A DNA stretch of 64,000 bases from a virus. The stretch covers positions 364,392 to 428,391 of the IMG/VR virus record IMGVR_UViG_3300032236_001850; one strand, given 5' to 3'. The notes beneath the pieces are model-generated. The model did no database searches. It was not told where the DNA came from and saw only the letters and a program-made list of their open reading frames with translations. Shown piece by piece: positions 8,056 to 14,737 of the stretch; within the stretch, counting starts at the first letter, position 1; each line of letters begins with the position of its first letter. Both the position numbers and the translations under genes were made by a program.

Positions 8056-10089
8056 ATGGCAGGCATCAGTCATTTATATGATATTTATAACAAAAAGGGT
8101 AAAGATTTTATTGATAATCTCTTTAACTCCTATGTGACAATTAATGAAAAAATGGATGGTTCTGCTTTTGTCTTTGAGAGAGATCCAGAAACGGGCAGAT
8201 TCAATTTTTACAAGAGGGATCAAAGATATCCTATAACTTTAGTTGATCGTACTTTGATGAAATACTACGAGAAGCCCATAAATTATATAGAATCTTTACC
8301 TCCACACATTCTTAAGGAAATTCCTAGAGGATGGAGATTTGGACTTGAATATTTTTCAAACAACCAACCTGTTGAAATTGCTTATGATAGATTACCTAAG
8401 AATAATCTGATACTCTCGTACATCCACACCAAAAACGATAATGGTAAACCTGCATCCACAATACAGGATCAGGAACAACTCGATAATTGGGCAGATTTAC
8501 TTGGTGTTGAAAGACCACCGATCATATTCCAGGGTATGTTAACTGATGATCAGAAAAATCAGATACTTGATTTTTTAAGAACACCCTTTGATCAATTAGT
8601 TTCTGAATTCAAGACTAAAAGCTTTGTTAGGTACATAATTGGGGTTCTTAATCCCGAAGCTAAAACAAGCGCACTTAATAACGATCTTGATAAACCGATA
8701 GAAGGAATAGTCTTTAGATTTGGTGAGGATGATAATGGTAAAGAACCTATTTTATCCAAAATGGTAGATCCGGTTTTCACCGAGATGGCCAAAGAAAAAT
8801 ATAATAAAAGATCGACTGAAAGACCTAGCGATTTTCTGGGTCTAACAATAATGGATATAATGAACTTCATTTTAGAGGAGGGAGTTGAATCTTTCAATGT
8901 TGCCGGCGATACTGATGATGAGAGATACATTTCTTTCATATCTGACGTTTTTGTTAAGTTTCTTTCGGAGTATGCCTATAAATACAGAGGAGCAGATTTT
9001 CAGGAACCTGAATATTTAAAGAAGGATGAATTCAGACTTAATCACGATATGATAAAGGATAAAAGAGTTCTTAAATATCTTGATACTGATGATTCTTACG
9101 AATCTCTATTCAAGCTTATGCTTAATTCTTTTAGAAAAATAAGAAAAAGAGCAAGCGGAATAATAACTCCCGGTATAATAGATCAATTTAATATAGTTGT
9201 TAGTGACATAGAAAGAGTTGTTTCTAAAGAACCTAAACCTGCTATACAAGAGTCCGAAGCTATACCATCATTCATGGATTTCAAGAAAAATAATCTGTCA
9301 TCTAAGAGAATAGATTATGTAACTAGCGAATCTGACAATTCTGAGGAAGCTGATACTGATGATCCATTTTATTCATATAACGAGTTCATATCGGCTCTAG
9401 AAACAATAGACACCACCAAGAAAGATAAATCAAAAGAAATCAACGAGGACACTGAGGAGGATAAAAAGAAACTTCAACCTGTTAATCTATTAGTTGGCAG
9501 ATTTCAACCATTCCATAATGGACATTTAAAAATGGTGGATCAGTTATACAAGGAAAATGATCTTCCTAGCATAATTGCAGTTGTGCATCCTGGTCATAAT
9601 AAATCCGGTAAATCCCCATATGATGAAAAATTAATTTCTCGATATATGGAGGGAATAGTTAGAGACAATCCCGGAAAAATAGCTGGCTACTTTGTGGTAA
9701 ATAGAGGTCTTCTAGGACCAATATACGGTAAGGCAAAGGAGCATGGATTTATTCCTAAAGTTATAGGTGCTGGTGATGATAGAATAGAAGATTATAATAA
9801 ACAAGCAGATTATCTTAAAAAAGCTGGAGGTGATTTTCCGGAGGATATAAAAATAGTGCAAACGAAGAGATCTTCCAGTGGAACCGATGTTAGAAAAAAG
9901 ATAGAAGCTGAAGATTATGTTGGTTTCAAGAAACTTGTTCCTCAAGCTGTAGCTAATGTTTATAACTCATTAATAGATGCCCAAAAAGGTAAAGGTATTA
10001 AGGAGGATGAAGAAAAAGAGTTTGATGAGTCGGAACTTATATCAGAATCCATAATCGCTGAAGAGATAGAAAAAAATAACCAAGAATAA
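8056..10089 (+). CDS. Fusion of RNA/DNA-ligase-like adenylyltransferase and NMN-adenylyltransferase-like domain
   Basis: 677 residues. The N-terminal part has covalent nucleotidyltransferase motifs: EKMDGS (motif I, Lys ~32), RFGLEYF near 95 (III), IEGIVFRFG near 215-223 (IV) and a Lys in PILSKMVDP near 234 (V). The C-terminal part has the cytidylyltransferase/NMNAT HxGH motif GRFQPFHNGHL near 480-490 and the late motif SSSGTDVRKK near 605, as in NadM/NadR. Residues ~400-470 are a charged linker containing IPSFMDFKKN, similar to the tag-like motif at the C-termini of two other proteins here. One domain would seal nucleic acid or adenylate a substrate; the other would make NAD or a related dinucleotide. 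The fusion is unusual. Confidence 0.8.
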   Translation: MAGISHLYDIYNKKGKDFIDNLFNSYVTINEKMDGSAFVFERDPETGRFNFYKRDQRYPITLVDRTLMKYYEKPINYIESLPPHILKEIPRGWRFGLEYFSNNQPVEIAYDRLPKNNLILSYIHTKNDNGKPASTIQDQEQLDNWADLLGVERPPIIFQGMLTDDQKNQILDFLRTPFDQLVSEFKTKSFVRYIIGVLNPEAKTSALNNDLDKPIEGIVFRFGEDDNGKEPILSKMVDPVFTEMAKEKYNKRSTERPSDFLGLTIMDIMNFILEEGVESFNVAGDTDDERYISFISDVFVKFLSEYAYKYRGADFQEPEYLKKDEFRLNHDMIKDKRVLKYLDTDDSYESLFKLMLNSFRKIRKRASGIITPGIIDQFNIVVSDIERVVSKEPKPAIQESEAIPSFMDFKKNNLSSKRIDYVTSESDNSEEADTDDPFYSYNEFISALETIDTTKKDKSKEINEDTEEDKKKLQPVNLLVGRFQPFHNGHLKMVDQLYKENDLPSIIAVVHPGHNKSGKSPYDEKLISRYMEGIVRDNPGKIAGYFVVNRGLLGPIYGKAKEHGFIPKVIGAGDDRIEDYNKQADYLKKAGGDFPEDIKIVQTKRSSSGTDVRKKIEAEDYVGFKKLVPQAVANVYNSLIDAQKGKGIKEDEEKEFDESELISESIIAEEIEKNNQE

Positions 10090-10092
10090 AAA

Positions 10093-10638
10093 ATGAAAAA
10101 ATTTATTGCATCGTTTGATCAATTTACAAATCCAATTAATGAAAATGATGGATTTGGTACATCACCATTCCTTATGAAAAAAGTAGGTGATGTTTATCAT
10201 TATTTTTTCAGTCTTGATAGTGAGGACGAAGAACATGAGATGGGATATCATTTAATTATAGGTAAATATTCTGAGAATGAACCTATAGAAGGTGCTAAAA
10301 ATTCATATTGTGTACTCAATATAAATCAGATAGGTCATGAGCTTATTGAAGATATAGCAGTAGATAAGGAGGATATACCTACTCCTGATACAACTGAATT
10401 TTTAGTTGATGGAAATGAGCTTTCAAGATTGGTGGAACAGATCTTTAAATGTGTTCTTGATTATCTTTCGTTGAATCCAAAGGTTGTTAGAATATATGAC
10501 AATTTGCAAGACAATCTGGAGTATAAAGGTAAAGGAGAATATATAGAATATATGAAGTCAATATGTGTGTCCAAACTTGGTAAAAATTGGTCCGTTCAAA
10601 ATGGATCAACACAAAAATCATTAATTTTAAGCAGATAA
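10093..10638 (+). CDS. Unknown protein with capsid-targeting-like N-terminus
   Basis: 181 residues, starting 3 bp after the ligase fusion. The head MKKFIASFDQFTNPINEN has two aromatic anchors and I-N-E, a possible protease site, at residues 16-18. The remainder is an acidic alpha/beta domain without recognisable motifs. It closes the 6555-10638 late-type unit. Confidence 0.6.
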   Translation: MKKFIASFDQFTNPINENDGFGTSPFLMKKVGDVYHYFFSLDSEDEEHEMGYHLIIGKYSENEPIEGAKNSYCVLNINQIGHELIEDIAVDKEDIPTPDTTEFLVDGNELSRLVEQIFKCVLDYLSLNPKVVRIYDNLQDNLEYKGKGEYIEYMKSICVSKLGKNWSVQNGSTQKSLILSR

Positions 10639-10660
10639 GGGAACTTTTTGTAAAATCTTT

Positions 10661-10670
10661 GATATAATAA
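10661..10670 (+). promoter_or_regulatory. Possible late-type promoter (GATATAATAA)
   Basis: TTTGATATAATAATAAATT lies about 22 bp before the histone H1-like gene. It is a weaker relative of the GATATATA motif and could also be read as a plain TATAAT box. Confidence 0.35.
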
Positions 10671-10691
10671 TAAATTAAAATTAAATTTAAA

Positions 10692-10871
10692 ATGGAAAAA
10701 TTCGAACAAATTAAGGCTCTATTAGAGCAAACACAAGGTGATGCTGAGAAATTTTTTAGCAAAGGAAACAGCGCAGCTGGAACTAGAGTTAGAAAAGCTA
10801 TGCAAGAATTAAAAGCTCTTGCTCAGGAAGTAAGAACTGAAGTACAAGATGCTAAAAACAAAGCAGCTTAA
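10692..10871 (+). CDS. Histone H1-like small basic protein (Hc1 family)
   Basis: 59 residues. The pattern EQIKALLEQTQGDAEKFF, then KGNSAAGTRVRKAMQELKAL, then QEVRTEVQDAKNK matches the short histone H1-like proteins found throughout Bacteroidetes. Those proteins bind and compact DNA. The gene stands alone between two AT-rich gaps with a possible late-type promoter. A phage copy could condense phage DNA, help shut off host transcription, or enter the head; none of this is shown by the sequence. Transfer from a Bacteroidetes host is likely. Confidence 0.8.
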   Translation: MEKFEQIKALLEQTQGDAEKFFSKGNSAAGTRVRKAMQELKALAQEVRTEVQDAKNKAA

Positions 10872-10896
10872 TTATTAACCTTTAAAAAAGCATAAC

Positions 10897-11130
10897 ATGA
10901 GCTATTACTTAGCAAAAGTAAGATTCGAATCAGGAGAAGTTAAAAAGAATGGGGATCCAGTTTATACAATATCTCAATTTCTAGTTTCAGCAGAATCTGT
11001 ATTAGACGTGGAAACGAAAGTTGCGTCATATATGGAAGGCACACTAGGAGACTTTGAAACCATCCAGGTTACAAAAACAAAAATAGAAACAGTCATTTAT
11101 GACAAAGAAAGATACGAAGACTCAATCTAA
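10897..11130 (+). CDS. Small conserved protein, DUF4494-like
   Basis: 77 residues. The pattern of an N-terminal strand (YYLAKVRFES), a hydroxyl-rich strand, QFLVSAESVLDVETKV and FETIQVTKTKIETVIYD resembles the DUF4494 repeat unit of Bacteroidetes and their phages. Function unknown. The next gene overlaps its end by 32 bp. Confidence 0.6.
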   Translation: MSYYLAKVRFESGEVKKNGDPVYTISQFLVSAESVLDVETKVASYMEGTLGDFETIQVTKTKIETVIYDKERYEDSI

Positions 11131-11359
11131 ATCGGCCGATACTAATTCCTATGTTCCGCCGCAATCACCAATAGCAATACAACCAGGAGATACCGGGTTT
11201 GCTACAGTAGGTAAGGCATATAATAGATTTATATGGACATTCGGAGATTGGTATAAAAAGAAGAAGAAGATAATCAATCCGGATACAAATTGGGATCTTA
11301 ATAAGAAACCAATGTCAGACTCAGACTGGGAAAAGAAAAAAAAGGACTTATACTTATAA
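11099..11359 (+). CDS. Small unknown protein
   Basis: 86 residues with a disordered polar N-terminus (TKKDTKTQSKS), a central FIWTFGDWYKKKKK, and a short charged tail. The start overlaps the upstream gene by 32 bp and the stop lies inside the stem of a terminator. No family recognised. Confidence 0.55.
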   Translation: MTKKDTKTQSKSADTNSYVPPQSPIAIQPGDTGFATVGKAYNRFIWTFGDWYKKKKKIINPDTNWDLNKKPMSDSDWEKKKKDLYL

Positions 11360-11371
11360 GTCCTTTTTTTT
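11343..11371 (+). terminator. Rho-independent terminator
   Basis: A perfect 10-bp stem AGGACTTATA/TATAAGTCCT with a 2-base loop is followed by seven T. The stop codon of the gene ending at 11359 lies inside it. Confidence 0.9.
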
Positions 11372-11375
11372 GTTG

Positions 11376-11383
11376 GATATATA
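11376..11383 (+). promoter_or_regulatory. Late-type promoter motif GATATATA
   Basis: TTGGATATATACAT sits directly behind a strong terminator and 18 bp before the ATG at 11402, so it must start the 11402-12941 unit. Confidence 0.6.
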
Positions 11384-11401
11384 CATAAAATAAATCAAGA
11401 T

Positions 11402-11782
11402 ATGCCCTCAGTTAGTATAGCCCAACAAAGATTAATGGCCCAAGCCTATGCAGTTAAAATAGGAGAATTATCACCATCTAAACTCAATCCTAAATACAGA
11501 GATGAGATAGTTAAATTGTCTAAGAATATGACTGAAAAAGAGCTGAAAGCTTTTGCTTCTACAAAATATAAGAATACTAAGAAGAAGCTTCCAGATCATG
11601 TTAACGAAGAGGATATGCCAATTAGCCTTGAACCAGTTAGCTCCGCAGGAATACCTAAATTTCAACCTAAGGGACCTGGTAAGATAGTTCCGTATTTGGA
11701 CACAGATTCCAAACAAACTAAAAAAGGTAAAAAAAATCTAGCTAATCTTAAGGATTATAGAGACTGGCTTTCAGGTAAGTAA
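11402..11782 (+). CDS. DUF3008-like small phage protein
   Basis: 126 residues. The start MPSVSIAQQRLMAQAYAVK and the segment MTEKELKAFASTKYKN match the small phage proteins of the DUF3008 type (typical PAVSKAQQRLMG... FAKTKHKGLP). Function unknown. First gene behind a late-type motif; 1 bp before the next gene. A mid-region VNEEDMP could be a secondary protease site but this is weak. Confidence 0.65.
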   Translation: MPSVSIAQQRLMAQAYAVKIGELSPSKLNPKYRDEIVKLSKNMTEKELKAFASTKYKNTKKKLPDHVNEEDMPISLEPVSSAGIPKFQPKGPGKIVPYLDTDSKQTKKGKKNLANLKDYRDWLSGK

Positions 11783-11783
11783 G

Positions 11784-12209
11784 ATGAAAAAGCAGATGAA
11801 AAATCTTCTGAATTTTAAATCATATTCACCCGAATATGAATATAAAACCGAGTACAGAAGAGAAATTGAATTGGATCGTGTAAGAAAATCTAGAGAATAT
11901 AGAAGACTATTGGCTCTTGGATTCGATGAGGACACTTCACATCAGCAGGAAATAAACAACACTATGAAGTTTGTCAGAAGTGTTAAGAAACAAAAAGAGA
12001 TTGGGCATGGTGACGTCTTTTATACCATACATCCATCAGGTACGGTTAGAAGATATAATCCAATAAAATCAAAGGAAGTAAAAGAAGGAAACGGTAACGA
12101 TATAAAAAAATTCTCAGCACCTTTTAAATCTGCTAAGGATTATGCTAAAGGATTAAATTTTCTTTGGCAGTATCTAAAAAGAAAAGAGGCTAGAGGAGAT
12201 TACAGATAA
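11784..12209 (+). CDS. Unknown protein, capsid-targeting-like N-terminus (weak)
   Basis: 141 residues, basic. The head MKKQMKNLLNFKSYSPEYEY resembles the shared N-terminal pattern if read from the second Met, though the L/I-x-E site is missing. The rest is rich in Arg, Lys and Tyr, compatible with nucleic-acid contact. Co-transcribed with the DUF3008-like gene. Confidence 0.55.
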   Translation: MKKQMKNLLNFKSYSPEYEYKTEYRREIELDRVRKSREYRRLLALGFDEDTSHQQEINNTMKFVRSVKKQKEIGHGDVFYTIHPSGTVRRYNPIKSKEVKEGNGNDIKKFSAPFKSAKDYAKGLNFLWQYLKRKEARGDYR

Positions 12210-12211
12210 TT

Positions 12212-12439
12212 ATGTGCGGATGCGGATCACCAAATGCTGTAGAGATCAGAAACATGACTCCCAGCAAAGAAGTCAGTAAGATTTTAAATTCATGGATTAT
12301 TGATAATATGGGTAGGAAATTACTCATAGATAGTCCGATATACGATAGCTATAATGATATAATAGGCTACGTAACAAAAAATGAGTCTGGTAATATAGTT
12401 AGAATATTTGCCAAGAATATAAAAGAAATATTAGAATAA
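12212..12439 (+). CDS. Small unknown protein
   Basis: 75 residues, N-terminus MCGCGSPNA with a CxC pair, then a short alpha/beta domain. Two base pairs separate it from the previous gene, one from the next. The neighbouring gene is extremely Cys-rich, so a shared metal-binding theme is possible but unproven. Confidence 0.55.
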   Translation: MCGCGSPNAVEIRNMTPSKEVSKILNSWIIDNMGRKLLIDSPIYDSYNDIIGYVTKNESGNIVRIFAKNIKEILE

Positions 12440-12440
12440 T

Positions 12441-12941
12441 ATGTTTTACCCAACAGGAAATAGTACAAATGGAAGAAAATTAGTTTGTATCGATGACGAA
12501 AGAAAAAATTTAGATGAATGTCTAGATGAATGCAACTGTAACGAGTCTTGTGATTGTGACGATTGCAACTGTAACGAATCTTGCAATTGTGTCGAGAATT
12601 GGCTTGGTGAGAATAATTACTGTGTTGAAAAATGGCAACTAAAAAAGTATCTTAATGATAGAGGACTAAAAATGCAAAAACTCGATGAGGACATGGACGG
12701 AGGAGCAGCTCCAGCAGCTGGACTTGCAACACTGGGTAATGTGGGCGGAATGGGAAATCCAGCACCCCCTACTAATGGTGGTACAAACGCAGGTTTCTAT
12801 GACGGTTCAAAAAATGGAAGCGGAGATAGGTTTGGCACGTTAACTGTTGGTACAGGCGCAGCTAATAAGAAAGGTAAAAGAAAAAAGAAAATGATTTCCT
12901 ACAAAGAATTTGTTGATAAAAATAGAAAGAAAAAGAAATAA
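12441..12941 (+). CDS. Cysteine-repeat protein with Gly-rich middle and basic, tag-like C-terminus
   Basis: 166 residues. Residues ~27-50 hold a Cys cluster from an 11-residue repeat (CNCNESCDCDD), encoded by a 33-bp tandem repeat (12531 and 12564). A metal cluster or disulfide knot is likely. The middle (~75-135) is Gly/Ala/Pro-rich. The C-terminus is very basic and contains MISYKEFVDKN, which resembles a capsid-targeting sequence placed at the wrong end. Last gene of the late-type unit before a terminator. Function unknown. Confidence 0.6.
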   Translation: MFYPTGNSTNGRKLVCIDDERKNLDECLDECNCNESCDCDDCNCNESCNCVENWLGENNYCVEKWQLKKYLNDRGLKMQKLDEDMDGGAAPAAGLATLGNVGGMGNPAPPTNGGTNAGFYDGSKNGSGDRFGTLTVGTGAANKKGKRKKKMISYKEFVDKNRKKKK

Positions 12942-12943
12942 TA

Positions 12944-12970
12944 AAATCTCCCAATTGGGAGATTTTTTTT
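12944..12970 (+). terminator. Rho-independent terminator
   Basis: AAATCTCCC (12944-12952), loop AATT, GGGAGATTT (12957-12965), then a T run. Confidence 0.9.
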
Positions 12971-12995
12971 ATCCGCAAATATTTTTTACATTGCG
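12962..12995 (+). promoter_or_regulatory. Early, host-like promoter
   Basis: T-run, ATCCGCAAAT, then TACATTGCG at 12987-12995. It matches the T-run/CCGAAT/TATATTTGC layout seen at six other sites, with two changes in the -7 box. It drives the glycosylase gene at 13011. Confidence 0.6.
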
Positions 12996-13010
12996 TGAAA
13001 ATTAAAAGAT

Positions 13011-13400
13011 ATGTCCAGAGAGATACTGATACAAGAAAATTATCCTAATGAACCTTGGAAAATGCTCGTTTGTTGTATATTATTAAACCAATCCCATAAT
13101 AGATCTGTACGACCGATTTTAGACGCCGTATTTGAATTTATTCCTGATCCTGATTCTGCAATCAAGTGTGATGTTGAAAGTCTAGCAGCGATCATAAAAC
13201 CAACCGGTTTGTACAACGTAAAGGCTAGAAGAATAAAATGGATGAGTGTGGGATACAAAAAAGGCTTTAAAAGAGTTACCGATCTACCAGGAATAGGTTT
13301 ATATGGTAATGAATCCTGGGAGATATTTGTTAATGGTAATCTCGACATAAAGCCAACGGATAAAAAGCTTAGAGCTTATTTGGATGCCGTTTTATTTTGA
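13011..13400 (+). CDS. MBD4-like HhH-GPD DNA glycosylase
   Basis: 129 residues, i.e. a bare catalytic domain. It follows the MBD4 catalytic domain: PWKMLVCCILLNQ (~15-27), IIKPTGLYNVKARRI (~61-75), the helix-hairpin-helix loop LPGIGLYGNESW (~92-103), and PTDKKLRAYL with the catalytic-type Asp117. There is no HhH Lys, so it should be monofunctional. MBD4 relatives remove T, U or 5-hydroxymethyl-U opposite G. Given the dCMP-hydroxymethylase-like gene at 39428, repair of deaminated hydroxymethyl-C is a natural role (inference). It has an early promoter and meets the minus-strand gene at 13392 end to end with a 9-bp overlap. Confidence 0.8.
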   Translation: MSREILIQENYPNEPWKMLVCCILLNQSHNRSVRPILDAVFEFIPDPDSAIKCDVESLAAIIKPTGLYNVKARRIKWMSVGYKKGFKRVTDLPGIGLYGNESWEIFVNGNLDIKPTDKKLRAYLDAVLF

Positions 13401-14363
13401 TATTTTTACTCTTAGATTTATTGGTTCTTTAAGTACTGGATTTGAAACATAGAAAGGTTTTGCAACTTCACATTTCACAAACTTTTTATTTTCACCTAAT
13501 GGTAGATATATTACATCACCAGGTTTAAACATCTTGTGAATTTTTAATTTTTTACCATCTCTTTCGAATTCAAGATCCATTTCTATATGATCGTCAAATA
13601 TTGCCCAATTATCTGTTCTACCAAATTTTTTGAATTTCTTATTAATGATTCTGAAAACCTTACCTGTAACAAATCCATCTTCCCCTAATTTGGATGCAAA
13701 TTTTATAGGTTTACCTTTCTTAAGATTATAAGTTTTTATTTTTGAATTATCAAGACCAAAGCTTTCTTTTGGTACTTTCTTTGATTCTTCTTCTGTGAGA
13801 ACTGTACCATCACTTGATATAAACAATTTAAAATCGTAGTTTTCCTTAGGTTTGGTAACAATATATTTGAGTTTTTCCTCATCGTATTTCACCTTACTTA
13901 ATCCTGCATGAAATTCTATTGACTTGTTTATTTCTTCGTGTGACTCGTCATCTTTAAAAATTCTTATAGTTCTTGCTATATTTTCAATAATTGGGATGTA
14001 AATCTGATTTCCCTCTTTTGCTGATTGCTCGGCTTTTAGATTAGCTGGAACATAAACATTTAGTGGATAAAATTTACCCATAAATTTAAAATGTGTTTCC
14101 ATCATGGGATAACCGGTTGCTGTTTTGTCTGGGAATTTTAACCATTTAAGAACCTCATTCAGTCTATGGTCATATTCCTTTGCAAGTAAATCAGCGCAAG
14201 ATTTTTTAATTTCCTCTATTTTTCCGTTATCGAAATAATTAGACAACATGGTGGGAAAATCTATATTTTCTGGTTTGTAAAATCTTTCAATCTCCTCAAC
14301 ATCAACCTTTATGGTTAATCTTGCTTCATTTATCCAACCCTGAAATTTTTTTAAATTGTTCAT
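13392..14363 (-). CDS. Unknown protein with capsid-targeting-like N-terminus
   Basis: 323 residues. The head MNNLKKFQGWINEARLT is one of the clearest copies: basic residues, F, W, then I-N-E before Ala. The rest has no motif I know; it contains many Lys and strands, with a possible beta-barrel-like C-terminal half (KPIKFASKLGEDGFVTGKVF). It lies on the minus strand, overlapping by 1 bp the stop of another gene with the same head. Likely packaged late protein (inference). Confidence 0.6.
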   Translation of the reverse strand: MNNLKKFQGWINEARLTIKVDVEEIERFYKPENIDFPTMLSNYFDNGKIEEIKKSCADLLAKEYDHRLNEVLKWLKFPDKTATGYPMMETHFKFMGKFYPLNVYVPANLKAEQSAKEGNQIYIPIIENIARTIRIFKDDESHEEINKSIEFHAGLSKVKYDEEKLKYIVTKPKENYDFKLFISSDGTVLTEEESKKVPKESFGLDNSKIKTYNLKKGKPIKFASKLGEDGFVTGKVFRIINKKFKKFGRTDNWAIFDDHIEMDLEFERDGKKLKIHKMFKPGDVIYLPLGENKKFVKCEVAKPFYVSNPVLKEPINLRVKISK

Positions 14364-14668
14364 TATTCTTTTTTCTTTGAATTTTTTGCTTGAAATGTTG
14401 TTTTTAGATATTCTGTTATATCTGATCCTGATTTCTTATCTTCATTCAGAAACTTATTAAATTCCTCGGATTTGCCACATTCATCTAAGAAATCATGAAA
14501 GTAGGCTTCTTCGTACATGGCATCTATAGTTTCTGGCATTGTTGGATCTGCGCTCTGGTAGTTTCTGCTATTTACTTTGGTCTGATAAGAATCACCTGGA
14601 ACATCAATACTTCCTGGAGAATCAATCCATTCATTAACAAAACCTTTAAATTTTTGTAAATTTTTCAT
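14363..14668 (-). CDS. Small acidic protein with capsid-targeting-like N-terminus
   Basis: 101 residues. The head MKNLQKFKGFVNEWIDS carries V-N-E where T4 internal proteins have I-A-E. The body is acidic with no known domain. First gene of a two-gene minus-strand unit starting 3 bp downstream of a late-type box. Confidence 0.6.
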   Translation of the reverse strand: MKNLQKFKGFVNEWIDSPGSIDVPGDSYQTKVNSRNYQSADPTMPETIDAMYEEAYFHDFLDECGKSEEFNKFLNEDKKSGSDITEYLKTTFQAKNSKKKE

Positions 14669-14670
14669 AT

Positions 14671-14682
14671 TATTTATATATC
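14671..14682 (-). promoter_or_regulatory. Late-type promoter motif GATATATAAATA (minus strand)
   Basis: Read on the minus strand this is GATATATAAATAA, the copy closest to both the GATATATA set and T4 TATAAATA. It is placed directly before the start at 14668, leaving an almost leaderless or very short-leader transcript. Confidence 0.6.
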
Positions 14683-14737
14683 TGCCCGGAACATAAGTTT
14701 ATTATGATGTAAAACATATACATTAAAATATTTCTGA

